Shown here in pieces: positions 17,468-26,697 of a stretch of 49,157 nucleotides of DNA. The DNA is taken from NCBI GenBank assembly GCA_022791075.1, contig JAAVYL010000086.1:1-49157 (forward strand). Reading direction: 5' to 3'. Position 1 is the first letter of the stretch; every line of letters begins with the position of its first letter. A model generated the notes under the pieces. The model did no database searches, was not told the origin of the DNA, and was given only the letters and a program-made list of their open reading frames with translations. The stretch is from Lawsonibacter sp. (lineage in GTDB: Bacteria > Bacillota > Clostridia > Oscillospirales > Oscillospiraceae). The translations under genes and the position numbers were made by a program.

Positions 17468-18403
17468 ATGATCCGATATTTAACAAAACGCCTTGCCTAC
17501 TCGCTGATTGCGGTGCTGGGCATTACGCTGATCGTATTCATTGCATTGAATCTCTCCCGCAATCCGGTGGAATTGATGCTCCCCCCCAGCGCCACCAAGG
17601 AGGACATGGAGGAGATGCGGGAGATCATGGGCTTTAACGACCCCATTCTGGTCCAGTACGGACGCTTTTTGAAGGGCGCAGTGGTGGGCGACTTCGGACA
17701 GTCCTATAACTACGATGAGCCCGCGCTGGACGTGGTGCTGGAGCGGCTGCCCGCCACCCTCAAGCTGTCCGCCGCCGCGCTGCTGCTGGCCGCGGCCATT
17801 GGCATCCCCGCCGGCGTGATCAGCGCCGTCCGCCGGGGCAAGCTGTCCGACGTTCTCATCCGCATCACGGCGCTGGTGGGGCAGTGTATGCCAGGCTTTT
17901 GGCTGGGAATTATGATGATGCTCCTCTTTTCCGTCAAGCTGGGCTGGCTGCCCACATCGGCGCAGACCGCTCAGGACGGCGTGGGCGCTTGGAAGGTCAT
18001 CATCATGCCCGCCATTGCCCTGAGCGTCAACACGGCGGCCACCATCACCCGGCTGCTCCGGTCCAACATGCTGGACGTGATGAACAAGGAGTATATCGAC
18101 GTGGCCCGCTCCAAAGGTCTGGGGGCCTGGATGGTGGTGATGAAGCACGCCTTCAAAAACGCCATTACCTCCATCATCACCGTGCTGGGAATGCAGATTG
18201 CCAACATGGTGGGCGGCGCAGTCATCATTGAAACTGTATTTGCCTGGCCGGGCGTGGGGCGTCTGGCCGTTATGTCCATCACCAACGGCGATTTTATGGT
18301 GGTGGAGGCCATTGTCTTTATCCTGGCTGTGGCCTTTGTGCTGGTCAACTTCCTGGTGGATGTGCTGTACTGCGTCATCAATCCCCGGGTCCAGCTGCAG
18401 TAA
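17468..18403 (+). CDS. Dipeptide ABC transporter permease (DppB/OppB family)
   Basis: 311 residues with six membrane segments. It starts MIRYLTKRLAYSLIAVLGITLIVF, the standard DppB opening. The cytoplasmic EAA-type loop reads NKEYIDVARSKGLGAWMVVMKH, and the C-terminus has VFAWPGVGRLAV. I chose ATG 17468 because AAAGGTGAT precedes it closely; the upstream frame from 17429 lacks any ribosome binding site. It forms a heterodimeric channel with the next gene's product. Confidence 0.92.
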   Translation: MIRYLTKRLAYSLIAVLGITLIVFIALNLSRNPVELMLPPSATKEDMEEMREIMGFNDPILVQYGRFLKGAVVGDFGQSYNYDEPALDVVLERLPATLKLSAAALLLAAAIGIPAGVISAVRRGKLSDVLIRITALVGQCMPGFWLGIMMMLLFSVKLGWLPTSAQTAQDGVGAWKVIIMPAIALSVNTAATITRLLRSNMLDVMNKEYIDVARSKGLGAWMVVMKHAFKNAITSIITVLGMQIANMVGGAVIIETVFAWPGVGRLAVMSITNGDFMVVEAIVFILAVAFVLVNFLVDVLYCVINPRVQLQ

Positions 18404-18416
18404 AGGAGGGGCACAG

Positions 18417-19286
18417 ATGAAGGACATCATTTCCAGTCTGATTAAGAGCAAAACCGGACTGATTGGAGCTTTGATCGTTTTGCTGATTGTTCTGTCCATG
18501 CTGTTTTCGCCGCTGCTCACCTCCTGGGACCCCAATGAACAGGACATAATGAACAAGTTCCAGGCCCCGGTCTGGGAGCTTACAGAGGAGGAGAACAGCG
18601 ATTCCGAGGCGCCTGCGCACCTGCTGGGCACCGACCAGCTGGGCCGGGACACTCTGGCCCGTATACTCTACGGCAGCCGGATTACCCTGCTGGTGGCCTT
18701 TGGCGGCACCATCTTCGGCGTGCTGATCGGTGTGGTGCTGGGGGCGCTCAGCGGCTATTTTGGCAAGTGGGTAGACGCAGTTATTATGCGCCTGGTGGAT
18801 ATCCAGCTCTCCTTCCCCTTCACCCTGCTGGCCCTGTTTATGGCGGCGGTGCTGGGCAACGGGATACGAAACGTAATCATCATCGCGGCCATCAGCAGCT
18901 GGGTCAGGTATGCGCGTCTGGTGCGGGGAGAGTTTCTCTCGCTGAAGGAGATGGAGTATGTAGAGGCTATCCGGGCCCTGGGCGGAACAAACAGCCGGAT
19001 TATTTTCCGCCACATGCTGCCCAACGTCGTCAGCCCCATTATTGTTCTGGCCACCCTGGAGCTGGCCAAGATTATCCTGATGGAGGCCTCCCTCAGTTAT
19101 TTGGGCCTGGGCGTCCCCGTCACCATTCCCACCTGGGGCAGGATGCTGTCTGAGGCCCGGAACAGTATAACCAGCGCGCCCTGGCTGGCTGTTTTCCCCG
19201 GCCTGATGATCTCCTTTACGGTTCTGGGCGTCAACCTTTTGGGCGACTGGCTCCGGGACTATCTGGATCCCAAGCTGGACGTTTGA
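18417..19286 (+). CDS. Dipeptide ABC transporter permease (DppC/OppC family)
   Basis: 289 residues with a DppC layout: an N-terminal helix (GLIGALIVLLIVLSMLFSPL), HLLGTDQLGRDTLARILYGS before the core, and the EAA loop EMEYVEAIRALGGTNSRIIFRHM. The start ATG has AAAGGAGGGG eight bases before it; an in-frame start at 18198 lies inside dppB and is rejected. It ends in the usual NLLGDWLRDYLDPK. The next gene begins 18 bases later. Confidence 0.93.
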   Translation: MKDIISSLIKSKTGLIGALIVLLIVLSMLFSPLLTSWDPNEQDIMNKFQAPVWELTEEENSDSEAPAHLLGTDQLGRDTLARILYGSRITLLVAFGGTIFGVLIGVVLGALSGYFGKWVDAVIMRLVDIQLSFPFTLLALFMAAVLGNGIRNVIIIAAISSWVRYARLVRGEFLSLKEMEYVEAIRALGGTNSRIIFRHMLPNVVSPIIVLATLELAKIILMEASLSYLGLGVPVTIPTWGRMLSEARNSITSAPWLAVFPGLMISFTVLGVNLLGDWLRDYLDPKLDV

Positions 19287-19304
19287 CGGAGGTGAGAGTA
19301 ACGT

Positions 19305-20297
19305 ATGAGCACACCGATTTTAACCGTGGAAAACCTTACGGTCACATTTACCACCAAATACGGCCGGGCCGCGGCGGTCAACGACGTCAGCTTCAGCCTG
19401 CAGAAGGGGGAGAAGCTGGGCCTGGTGGGTGAGTCTGGCTCAGGCAAGAGCGTGACCAGCAAGAGCATCATCCGCCTGCTGCAAACCCCTCCTGCCCGGA
19501 TTGAGGGCTCCATCAGGCTGGGGGATGTGGACCTGCTCACCCTGTCAGAGAAGCAGATGCAGAGCTATCGGGGGAACCATGTCTCCATGATTTTCCAGGA
19601 GCCCATGGTCAGCCTGAACCCCCTGTATTCCATCGGCAACCAGCTGTCTGAAATTATCCGCCTGCACAGCCCCTGTTCCCGGCAGGAGTGTGAACGGCGG
19701 GTGGTTGAGATGCTGCGCACCGTGGGAATCCCCTCCCCCGAGACCCGCCTGCGCCAGTACCCCTTTGAGCTGTCGGGCGGAATGCGGCAGCGGGTGATGA
19801 TTGCCATGGCTCTGCTGTGCCAGCCCGAGGTGCTGATTGCCGACGAGCCTACCACGGCCCTGGACGTCACCATCCAGGCCCAGATTCTGGACCTGCTGCG
19901 GCAGCTCAACCAGGACTTCGGCACCTCCATCATTCTGATTACCCACGACCTGGGGGTTATCGCAGAGATGGCGGACAAGGTGGCTGTGATGTATGCAGGC
20001 AGCATTGTAGAGACCGCACAGGTCCGCGACCTGTTCCACAATCCCCTCCACCCCTATACCAGGGGCCTGCTCACCTCCCTCCCCAGTCCTCAGGACGACG
20101 GAAGACAGGAGCTGTCCACCATTGAGGGCAACGTGCCCAGCATCTATAATCTGCCCCCCGGCTGCGCCTTCCACAACCGCTGCAAATACGCCCGGGGCAT
20201 CTGCTCCAGGGAGGTTCCGCCCACCCTCCAGAAGGGGGACCAGTGTGTCAAATGCTGGATGTACGCTGACAAATGGGAACAGGAGGTGCAGGAATGA
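19305..20297 (+). CDS. Dipeptide ABC transporter ATP-binding protein (DppD/OppD family)
   Basis: 330 residues. Walker A GESGSGKS, Q-loop FQEPMVSLNPL, signature ELSGGMRQRV, Walker B VLIADEPTTALDVT, switch His in ITHDLGV. The C-terminal oligopeptide-transporter extension has Cys-rich PPGCAFHNRCKYARGIC, which in relatives can hold an iron-sulfur cluster. The stop overlaps the next start (ATGA). It pairs with the following ATPase to power uptake. Confidence 0.94.
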   Translation: MSTPILTVENLTVTFTTKYGRAAAVNDVSFSLQKGEKLGLVGESGSGKSVTSKSIIRLLQTPPARIEGSIRLGDVDLLTLSEKQMQSYRGNHVSMIFQEPMVSLNPLYSIGNQLSEIIRLHSPCSRQECERRVVEMLRTVGIPSPETRLRQYPFELSGGMRQRVMIAMALLCQPEVLIADEPTTALDVTIQAQILDLLRQLNQDFGTSIILITHDLGVIAEMADKVAVMYAGSIVETAQVRDLFHNPLHPYTRGLLTSLPSPQDDGRQELSTIEGNVPSIYNLPPGCAFHNRCKYARGICSREVPPTLQKGDQCVKCWMYADKWEQEVQE

Positions 20298-21304
20298 GCG
20301 AGACCGGCACACGCGAGGTGTTAATGGACATCCGCGGCGTAAAGAAGTGGTTCCCTGTCAAGCGCGGCCTGTTCGGCAGAGACAGGCGGTTTGTCAAAGC
20401 AGTGGACGATATCAACCTGACCATCCGGAAGGGGGACACGCTGGGCCTTGTGGGAGAGTCGGGCTGCGGCAAGTCCACCCTGGCCCGCAGTATCCTGCGG
20501 CTGATTGAACCCACGGAGGGGGAGGTCATATTCCGGGGCGAGGACCTGGTGCGGATGTCCCCCGGCCAGCTGCGCAGCGTCCGCCGGGATATCCAGATCA
20601 TCTTTCAGGACCCCTACGCATCTCTGAACCCTCGGATGAAGGTGCGGGACATCCTGGCGGAGCCCTTTCTGATTCACGGTCTCTGTGACCGGCAGACGGC
20701 ACGGAAAAAGGCCTCTGAGCTGGTGGATATGGTGGGGCTGAACCAGGACAGTCTGGGCAAATATCCCCACGAATTCTCCGGAGGCCAGCGCCAGCGCATC
20801 TGCATTGCCCGGGCCCTGGCCGTAGAGCCCAAGCTGGTGGTGTGCGACGAGTGTGTGTCCGCGCTGGATGTCTCCATCCAGGCCCAGATTATCAACCTGC
20901 TGATGGAGCTGCAGCGCAAGCTGGACCTGACGCTGATTTTTATCTCCCATGATCTGCGGGTGGTGCGCCATATCTCCAGCCATGTGGCGGTGCTCTATCT
21001 GGGCAAAATTGTGGAGTACGCCCCAAAGACAGAGCTGTTTTCCGCCCCGAAGCACCCCTATACCCAGGCGCTGCTGTCTGCCATGCCCATTGCCGACCCG
21101 GACGCGGATCGCAGACGGATCCGCCTGGAGGGCGACCTGCCCAGCCCCATCGACCAGCCCAGCGGCTGCAGCTTCCACACCCGGTGCCCCATGGCCCAGG
21201 AGAGCTGCGCCGCAGACGGCCCCGCCCTGCTGGAGATTTCCCCGGGACACCTCTGCCGCTGCCCCTATGCGGCGGCCGGGAAGGGCGAAGGGGACGGCCT
21301 TTAA
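20294..21304 (+). CDS. Dipeptide ABC transporter ATP-binding protein (DppF/OppF family)
   Basis: 336 residues. Walker A GESGCGKST, Q-loop FQDPYASLNPRM, signature EFSGGQRQRI, Walker B LVVCDECVSALDVS (Cys in place of the common Pro after DE; the catalytic Glu is kept), switch His ISHDLRV. The C-terminal extension carries SGCSFHTRCPMA. ATG 20294 is chosen because AGGAGG (20281-20286) precedes it and it overlaps the dppD stop by four bases. It completes a five-gene importer. Confidence 0.94.
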   Translation: MSETGTREVLMDIRGVKKWFPVKRGLFGRDRRFVKAVDDINLTIRKGDTLGLVGESGCGKSTLARSILRLIEPTEGEVIFRGEDLVRMSPGQLRSVRRDIQIIFQDPYASLNPRMKVRDILAEPFLIHGLCDRQTARKKASELVDMVGLNQDSLGKYPHEFSGGQRQRICIARALAVEPKLVVCDECVSALDVSIQAQIINLLMELQRKLDLTLIFISHDLRVVRHISSHVAVLYLGKIVEYAPKTELFSAPKHPYTQALLSAMPIADPDADRRRIRLEGDLPSPIDQPSGCSFHTRCPMAQESCAADGPALLEISPGHLCRCPYAAAGKGEGDGL

Positions 21305-21365
21305 GAGCTGCGCTCAGGCGGCCGGACAGCGCCGCCATCAAAAAATATAATCTGGAGGGATTGCT

Positions 21366-22424
21366 ATGCAGCCTATTATCACCGTATCGGGGACCCCGCA
21401 GGAACAGGGCCGCCAGCAGGGCGAGGCCCTGAAGGAGGTCATTGCCCGCAACATTCGGATGGTGGAGGAGAAGCTGGAAAAGTCGAAGGTGGACATGGAG
21501 TTCTACCGGGGCTATATTGCCCGGAACGCCGCCTTTTTGGAGCGCCGGCACCCGGAGCAGATTGAGGAAATCCGGGGCATTGCCGAGGGGGCGGGACTGC
21601 CCTATGAGGACCTGCTGACCCTGAACATCCCCGCCTATTTTCTGACAGAGTATTTCGGCCAGGAGTGCAGTATGCTGCTGGTCCGGGCCCCTGCCTCCAT
21701 AGACGGAAACACCTACCTCATCAAAAACCGCGACATGGGGACCTATATTGAGCAATGTGTGCTCCACCGCAAGCTCCCCCAGGGGGATATTGTGGAGGTA
21801 AACGGTGCGGGTACGGTGACCTATCCCGCCACTGGCATGAACAGCTTTGGCCTGGGGGTGGCCACCACCGGCTTCTGGTCTGACCTGGCCAAGCCGGAGC
21901 TGGAGGAGATTGGAGACGCCCACATCTTTGTCAATGTCCGGGTGCTGCTGGAGCAGTGCAAAACCGTGGATGAGGTGCTGGAGAGCCTGAAGACCTACCC
22001 CAGGATGAACGGACTGAACATTATTGCGGCCGACCCCACCCAGGCCGTGGTCATAGAGACCACCCGGGACAATATGTATATTCAGCGGGATGACGGCTCC
22101 GGGGTGCTGTGGCGCACCAACCACTATATGCTGCCCGAGATTTCTCCCCTCAATCCTCCCCCTCAAAGGTATCAATCCACCCACAGCCGCTATGCCCGCA
22201 TTGGGGAACTGGTGCAGGAGCGGCTGGCCCGGGGCAAAATCCGTTTCCAGGACATTTGGCGCATCATGTCTGACCACGAGAACGGGGTTAATTGTATCTG
22301 CCGCCACCCCTCCGAGGGATTCCCCGCCTGGACCGCCTCCTCCAGCATGGTCTGCCTGGAGGACCGGGAGGCCTGGACCACCATCGGCAACCCCTGTGAA
22401 AACCTGCGCTATACCAAGCTCTGA
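21366..22424 (+). CDS. C45 family autoproteolytic acyltransferase/hydrolase (Ntn fold)
   Basis: 352 residues resembling acyl-CoA:6-aminopenicillanate acyltransferase. In that family the precursor cuts itself before a Cys that becomes the N-terminal nucleophile; here the candidate is Cys101 in FGQE-CSMLLV, at the same place as Gly102-Cys103 of the fungal enzyme. Supporting motifs are TYLIKNRDMG just after it, GLNIIAADP in the middle and WRTNHYM near residue 246. There is no signal peptide, so it should act inside the cell on an imported N-acyl compound or peptide. GGAGG precedes ATG 21366. It is 61 bp after dppF and probably in the same operon. Confidence 0.85.
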   Translation: MQPIITVSGTPQEQGRQQGEALKEVIARNIRMVEEKLEKSKVDMEFYRGYIARNAAFLERRHPEQIEEIRGIAEGAGLPYEDLLTLNIPAYFLTEYFGQECSMLLVRAPASIDGNTYLIKNRDMGTYIEQCVLHRKLPQGDIVEVNGAGTVTYPATGMNSFGLGVATTGFWSDLAKPELEEIGDAHIFVNVRVLLEQCKTVDEVLESLKTYPRMNGLNIIAADPTQAVVIETTRDNMYIQRDDGSGVLWRTNHYMLPEISPLNPPPQRYQSTHSRYARIGELVQERLARGKIRFQDIWRIMSDHENGVNCICRHPSEGFPAWTASSSMVCLEDREAWTTIGNPCENLRYTKL

Positions 22425-22518
22425 CAAAGGACGGCGCTTTGGAATGTCCTGGCGGCGTCCGGGGCACGATGATTGGTCTGCCTGCCAATAAAATGCCGGC
22501 AAAGGAAGGAAAACACGA

Positions 22519-23793
22519 ATGAATAAGAGTGACCAGCTATATCAAGACTACGTCAAGATTCTCCATGAGGAGCTTCTCCCCGCCATGGGGTGTACCGAGC
22601 CCATCGCCATATCCTACTGCGCATCTGTGGCCAGGGAACACCTGTGCGGGAGGGCTGACCGGGTTCTGGTGGAGGCCAGCGGCAACATCATCAAGAACGT
22701 GAAGAGTGTTGTGGTCCCCAATACAGACGGCCTGCGGGGAATCCCCGCCGCCGCCGCCGCCGGAGTCGTTGCGGGGGACCCCTCCAGACAGCTGGAGGTA
22801 ATCGCCCAGGTTACAGAGGAGCAGAAGGCAGAGATGCGCACCTTCCTGGAGCAGATCCCCATTGAGGTCAGGCTTGCCGACACTTCGCTGATATTTGACA
22901 TTGTGATAACGCTCTATGCCGGGGAGCACTATGCCAAGGTCCGTATTGCCAACTACCACACCAATATTGTCCTTGTGGAGGCGGACGGCAGGGTTTTGAA
23001 GGAACGGCCTGTGGAGGAAAACTCCGAGGAGGGCCTGACAGACCGCTCTGCCATGGGGCTGGAGACCATCCTGGAATTTGCCAACACAGTGGACCTGGAT
23101 GATGTCCGGGATGTGATTGCCCGTCAGATTGAATACAACACGGCGATTGCCGAGGAGGGCCTGCGGGGGAACTACGGCGCCAATGTTGGCTCGGTTTTGC
23201 TGGCCGTCAACGGAGACGATGTGAAGACCCGGGCCAAGGCCCTGGCCGCGGCAGGCTCCGATGCCAGAATGAACGGCTGTGAGCTGCCCGTGGTCATCAA
23301 CTCGGGCAGCGGAAATCAGGGGATCACAGCCTCTGTTCCGGTCATTGTGTACGCCAGAGAGATGGGGGTCAGCGAGGAGAAAATGTACCGGGCGCTGGTC
23401 CTCTCCAACCTGCTGGGCATCCACCAGAAAACGGGAATCGGGCGGCTGTCCGCCTATTGCGGCGCAATCAGCGCCGGCGCTGCCGCCGGCTGCGGCATCG
23501 CCTATCTGAAGGACGGAAGCAGAGACGCCATTGCCCACACCCTGGTCAATGCGCTGGCCATCATCTCCGGTGTGATCTGCGACGGGGCTAAGGCCTCCTG
23601 TGCCGGCAAAATTGCCGCCGCAGTGGACGCGGGCCTGCTGGGCTACGATATGTACTGCCAGGGCCAGCAGTTCCTGGGTGGTGACGGCATTGTAAAAAAG
23701 GGCGTGGAAAACATGATTGCCAGCGTAGGACAGCTGGGCCGCATCGGAATGCGCGGGACCGACCATGAGATTTTGAACATCATGCTGTCATAG
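22519..23793 (+). CDS. L-cysteine desulfidase family protein (CyuA/UPF0597, serine dehydratase alpha-like)
   Basis: 424 residues. Motif PAMGCTEPIAISYC (Cys25) near the N-terminus is diagnostic of the CyuA/CdsB/YhaM family, whose members use an oxygen-sensitive [4Fe-4S] cluster to release sulfide and ammonia from L-cysteine or related compounds. Further conserved parts are INSGSGNQGITASVPV and, near the end, GVICDGAKASCAGK, with other cluster Cys. AAGGAAGG lies upstream of ATG. It follows the C45 gene by 94 bp and ends at a strong terminator. In this locus it may act on the amino acid freed by the C45 and M24-like enzymes; other substrates (serine-type or modified amino acids) are possible. 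Confidence 0.88.
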   Translation: MNKSDQLYQDYVKILHEELLPAMGCTEPIAISYCASVAREHLCGRADRVLVEASGNIIKNVKSVVVPNTDGLRGIPAAAAAGVVAGDPSRQLEVIAQVTEEQKAEMRTFLEQIPIEVRLADTSLIFDIVITLYAGEHYAKVRIANYHTNIVLVEADGRVLKERPVEENSEEGLTDRSAMGLETILEFANTVDLDDVRDVIARQIEYNTAIAEEGLRGNYGANVGSVLLAVNGDDVKTRAKALAAAGSDARMNGCELPVVINSGSGNQGITASVPVIVYAREMGVSEEKMYRALVLSNLLGIHQKTGIGRLSAYCGAISAGAAAGCGIAYLKDGSRDAIAHTLVNALAIISGVICDGAKASCAGKIAAAVDAGLLGYDMYCQGQQFLGGDGIVKKGVENMIASVGQLGRIGMRGTDHEILNIMLS

Positions 23794-23864
23794 CAGGGTA
23801 ACCGCCCGTTCCGGCGGCTGCCGGCCTTGCAGCGGTCCCGCCGGAGCACCCCTGACAAACAGGT

Positions 23865-23909
23865 ATCCCCCAAAGCTATAGAGCTTTGGGGGATGCTTTT
23901 TAGTTTTCT
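23865..23909 (+). terminator. Rho-independent terminator ending the dipeptide importer operon
   Basis: Perfect 13-bp stem (23865-23877/23882-23894), 4-base loop, then GCTTTTTAGTTTTC. Faces the convergent dehydratase gene. Confidence 0.9.
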
Positions 23910-23937
23910 GGTGTAATCGCCAAGGCCCCGCACAGCA

Positions 23938-25641
23938 TCACGGGAGAGGGGCGGACGCTCCGGCACCGCACGGACCGCCGTACAGCCAGGTGCAGCCGGT
24001 GTTCACGCCGGTGACGGTATGGCGGTAGGCCGCCATAAAGCCGGAGGCGGGGTGGTTGTCCGGGCGTGTGACATGCTTCAGGCGCCGGGCAAGCTCCTCC
24101 TCACTGACCTCGAGGTGAATGGTGTGGCGGTCAATATCGATTTCAATCATATCCCCGTTTTGAACGGCGGCAATGGGGCCGCCGTCCCAGGCCTCGGGGG
24201 TCACATGGCCGATGCAGGGGCCGCGGGTTGCGCCGGAGTACCGGCCGTCCGTCACCATAGCCACGCTGGTATGCAGGCCCATTCCAACCAGCATGGCGGC
24301 GGGGATGGACATTTCCCGCATACCCGGCCCGCCCTTGGGGCCTTCGTAACGGATGATCAGCACACAGCCGGGCTGAATGTCCTTGTTTGCCATGGCGGCG
24401 CGCAGGTCGTCTTCAGAGTCGAAGCAGACGGCGGGGCCGCGGTGGTGGAACATCTCGGGCACTACGCCGCTCTTTTTCACCAGACAGCCGCCGGGGGCCA
24501 GATTGCCGTACAGCACGGCGTAGCAGCCGTCTGGGTAGAGGGGATCCTGGCAGGTGTGGATGATCTCGGGGTTTACAGGGCGGTGGAAGTGATCCAGAAA
24601 ATCTCCGACGGTCCCCCCCATCCCCAGCCGGCAGTCCAAATTCAGATGGGCCCGGATGGCTGACATGGTGGCGCCCACGCCGCCGGCCTTGTAGTAGTCA
24701 TAGATGCTGTACTGGCTGCTGGGCTTGAACTTTGCCACGCAGGGCACGCCGCGCTGGATTTCGTCAAACCTGCCCAGGTCCATCTCAATCCCCATCACAT
24801 GTGCAATGGCACAGACGTGCAGCTGGGCGTTGGTGGAGCCGCCGGTGGCGGCTGTATGCCGCAGGCCGTTGATGAGGCTCTCCTCGGTTACAATATCCGA
24901 AAAACGGACCTGTTCCTTGGTCAGGGTGACGATGCACTCCCCCACGTCCCGGGCCTGCTTGTACTTGGCGCTGGAGCAAAACAGCATGGTGGTGCTGTCA
25001 ATGGGACAGACGCCGATGACCTCGGCAAACACGCCCATGGTGTTTGCCGTCCCGTACATGGAGCAGGTGCCGCAGGAGTGACAGATATTTTCGCGGAAAC
25101 GGGTAAAGGTCTCCTCGTCAATCCGCTCCACGTTGCGGGCGCCGATGGCCTCTTTCAGGTCGGGGGTGACGTAGGTGCCCTCGGCGGACTCATAGGGAAT
25201 CATGCTGCCGGCGGTCAGAAAGAGGCTGGGCCTGTTCAGGGCGGCGGCGGCCATGAGCATACCGGGCACAATCTTGTCGCAGCTGCACAGAAATACCATG
25301 CCGTCGAAGCCGTGGGCGCGGGCCATGGCCTCGATGGAGGCGGCGATCAGGTCACGCTGGGGCAGAACCGTGTGCATACCGTCCCCCTGGGCCATGCCGT
25401 CACAGGGGGCGGGTACGTTAAACTCCGCGGGAACACCGCCGCCGGCCCAGATTCCCTCCTTGACAAACTCCACCAGCTGCTTGAACGGGCGATGGCCGGG
25501 ATTCACGTCGGTGTAGGAGCTGGCAATGCCGATGACAGGCTTTCTCAAGTCGCTGGTGCGATAGCCGCAGGCATTCATCAGGCCTGTATAATAGCCCTCC
25601 TGAGGCGCGTCAGGGCTGCGGCTGCCCATCCATTTTTCCAT
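23938..25641 (-). CDS. Dihydroxy-acid dehydratase family protein (IlvD/Edd)
   Basis: 567 residues. The iron-sulfur and active-site motifs are visible: [52 protein letters not shown], and [22 protein letters not shown] near the C-terminus. The family dehydrates dihydroxy acids of branched amino acid synthesis or sugar acids (gluconate, arabonate, xylonate). [16 protein letters not shown] is closer to the sugar-acid branch, but I cannot decide. The start at 25641 has AAGGAGAGG upstream. A longer frame to 25767 runs into the -35 box of the gene's own promoter and is rejected. It converges on the importer operon, has its own strong promoter and no ilvC/ilvB neighbours. Confidence 0.87.
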   Translation of the reverse strand: MEKWMGSRSPDAPQEGYYTGLMNACGYRTSDLRKPVIGIASSYTDVNPGHRPFKQLVEFVKEGIWAGGGVPAEFNVPAPCDGMAQGDGMHTVLPQRDLIAASIEAMARAHGFDGMVFLCSCDKIVPGMLMAAAALNRPSLFLTAGSMIPYESAEGTYVTPDLKEAIGARNVERIDEETFTRFRENICHSCGTCSMYGTANTMGVFAEVIGVCPIDSTTMLFCSSAKYKQARDVGECIVTLTKEQVRFSDIVTEESLINGLRHTAATGGSTNAQLHVCAIAHVMGIEMDLGRFDEIQRGVPCVAKFKPSSQYSIYDYYKAGGVGATMSAIRAHLNLDCRLGMGGTVGDFLDHFHRPVNPEIIHTCQDPLYPDGCYAVLYGNLAPGGCLVKKSGVVPEMFHHRGPAVCFDSEDDLRAAMANKDIQPGCVLIIRYEGPKGGPGMREMSIPAAMLVGMGLHTSVAMVTDGRYSGATRGPCIGHVTPEAWDGGPIAAVQNGDMIEIDIDRHTIHLEVSEEELARRLKHVTRPDNHPASGFMAAYRHTVTGVNTGCTWLYGGPCGAGASAPLP

Positions 25642-25738
25642 AATATCCTCTCCTTGTCCGCTGCCGGGCTGCAGTACCCTTCTGTTTGCGGCCTGTGATC
25701 TGACACCGATGCTTGCAGGCTGCGTCATCAGTTCAATC

Positions 25739-25767
25739 ATTATATCAAGCGCGGTTTTGAAATGCAA
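25739..25767 (-). promoter_or_regulatory. Promoter of the dehydratase gene
   Basis: Minus strand TTGCAT (25767-25762), 17 bases, TATAAT (25744-25739). Near consensus; gives a leader of about 90 bases. Confidence 0.75.
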
Positions 25768-25811
25768 TATGAAATGCCCAGGGCGGGGCGGGGCTGCCCT
25801 GTGAAAAACTA

Positions 25812-25840
25812 TTGAAAAACGGTTCGGAAATCTATATAAT
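25812..25840 (+). promoter_or_regulatory. Promoter of the five-gene MBL/HD-GYP/FecR/SLH/cyclase operon
   Basis: TTGAAA (25812-25817), 17 bases, TATAAT (25835-25840). A start near 25847 is 26 bases before the MBL start codon. Confidence 0.8.
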
Positions 25841-25872
25841 AAAAAGAAAGAACATTCGGACGGAGGCTGGTT

Positions 25873-26697
25873 ATGGAACAGAGACGGAGGTGGACGGTGG
25901 CTGTCTGGGGGACGCGGGGCGCGGTTCCCATGGCGGCGGCGGATTTTTTGGAGTACGGCGGCAACACGTCATGTATATCTGTAGACTGCGGCGGGGAGCT
26001 GGTGGTATTGGACGCGGGCAGCGGCATCATTGGCCTGGGCGAGCAGCTGTCCAGACAGAACACGCCAAAGAAGCTCCACCTGCTGATCAGCCATTTCCAT
26101 CTGGACCACATCACCGGTCTGACAGGGTTTCGGCCGCTGAACGACCCGACGGCTGAAATTCACCTCTATGGAGAGGGGAGGGGCAGCTTGAGCTTCCAGG
26201 GCCTGCTGGAGCAGATCCTCGGTCCGCCCTATTGGCCCGTTGGCCTGCGGGATTTCAGGTCCAGGGTGAGCTTTCATGAGATTGCCCCTGGAGAGCGGTT
26301 TTCCCTGTCGAACGGATTGACCGTGGACACAATGCGCGCAAACCACCCGAACCAGAGCCTGATTTACCGGCTGGAGGGGGAGGGAAGGCGGATTGTATAT
26401 ACCCTGGACTGTGAGATGGGGGACGGCATGGAGGCCCGGCTGGCGGAATTTGCCAGGAACTGCGGCCTGCTGATTTGGGACGCAAACTTTGCTCCGGCAG
26501 ACCTGATTCGGGGCTGGGGGCATTCCACCTGGGAGCAGGGCGCTGCGGTGGGCCGGGAGGCCGGCGCCGCCATGGTGCTGATGACCCATTTTTCCCACAG
26601 CTACACCGATGAATTTTTGCGGGAGCAGGAGCGCGTAGCCATGGCAGCGGACTGCGCCGTACGCTTTGCCAGGGAAGGAATGGAGATTGTGTTATGA
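25873..26697 (+). CDS. MBL-fold metallo-hydrolase (possible cyclic-phosphodiester hydrolase)
   Basis: 274 residues. The opening [26 protein letters not shown] matches the MBL branch that begins FWGVRGSIP...YGGNTSC. The metal motif HFHLDH is at residues 74-79; later ligands are likely the His in MRANHPNQS, Asp in YTLDCEMG and His in MTHFSHSY. Relatives (PhnP/RNase Z-like) cut phosphodiesters. With an adenylate cyclase and a c-di-GMP module in the same operon, hydrolysis of a cyclic nucleotide is a reasonable inference, not shown. First gene of the operon; it overlaps the next gene by four bases (ATGA). GGAGG precedes ATG. Confidence 0.85.
   Translation: MEQRRRWTVAVWGTRGAVPMAAADFLEYGGNTSCISVDCGGELVVLDAGSGIIGLGEQLSRQNTPKKLHLLISHFHLDHITGLTGFRPLNDPTAEIHLYGEGRGSLSFQGLLEQILGPPYWPVGLRDFRSRVSFHEIAPGERFSLSNGLTVDTMRANHPNQSLIYRLEGEGRRIVYTLDCEMGDGMEARLAEFARNCGLLIWDANFAPADLIRGWGHSTWEQGAAVGREAGAAMVLMTHFSHSYTDEFLREQERVAMAADCAVRFAREGMEIVL

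Noticed and set aside
20940-22502. 520-codon minus-strand frame
   Set aside because: Antisense to the dppF and C45 genes, with low-complexity Arg/Gly/Pro composition.
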